Positions 45,229-64,000 of a stretch of 64,000 nt of DNA are shown here, one piece after another. The DNA lies in contig CM057149.1 of assembly GCA_029964075.1 (NCBI GenBank), positions 14,646,197-14,710,196 on the forward strand, given 5' to 3'. Position numbers and translations under genes: made by a program. Each line of letters opens with the position of its first letter. Position 1 is the first letter of the stretch. The stretch is from Patiria pectinifera (Eukaryota > Echinodermata > Asteroidea > Valvatida > Asterinidae). Below the pieces are notes generated by a model. That model searched no databases. It was not told the origin of the DNA and worked only from the letters and a program-made list of their open reading frames with translations.

Positions 45229-64000
<18,772 letters not shown>

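Overview
The window is genomic DNA of an animal with large, repeat-rich introns. It carries two unrelated, highly conserved genes on the + strand, both assembled by hand from GT-AG exons whose phases agree. The first (797-34364) is a plasma-membrane calcium ATPase (PMCA/ATP2B family): 17 exons encode about 1,135 residues, from the first membrane helix to the C-terminal PDZ ligand, and its 5' end lies upstream of the window. The second (45229-63822) is the ubiquitin-activating enzyme E1 (UBA1): 16 coding exons encode residues 1-761, and its 3' end lies downstream. The protein sequences, the frequent ACATGTACATGT palindrome and the tRNA-SINE and MITE content fit a marine invertebrate deuterostome (echinoderm, hemichordate or amphioxus). 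That placement is an inference and was not tested.

Layout. 1-796: intron or 5' flank of PMCA, with a hairpin element 42 bases before the first visible exon. 797-25956: sixteen PMCA exons separated by introns of 0.5-3.8 kb that are full of transposon fossils. 25957-34184: an 8.2 kb intron at the position of the vertebrate PMCA alternative-splicing site C. 34185-34364: last PMCA exon. 34365 to about 36172: 3' UTR, opening with a TGACCT-rich tract. 36.2-43.0 kb: intergenic, no gene recognised, with GC-rich promoter-like patches at 39.65, 40.2-40.4, 40.75 and 42.7 kb. About 43.05-43.11 kb: candidate UBA1 5' UTR exon. 45229-63822: UBA1 coding exons.

Most non-coding sequence is made of non-autonomous DNA transposons, SINEs and tandem repeats: a set of elements bounded by TTAA with CCCTAAC-type ends (piggyBac-like by structure), mariner-like TA elements, hAT-like elements, several unnamed inverted-repeat elements, two tRNA-related repeat families and a LINE 3' end that shares its tail with one of the SINE families. 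No virus-like element was recognised.

The genes do not form a pathway. PMCA exports cytosolic calcium; UBA1 starts ubiquitin conjugation. The most interesting structure lies in how repeats sit relative to exons: inverted complementary repeat pairs flank one PMCA exon and one UBA1 exon, an exon end with its donor has been tandemly duplicated in UBA1, and a symmetric 141-nt exon lies at PMCA splice site A.
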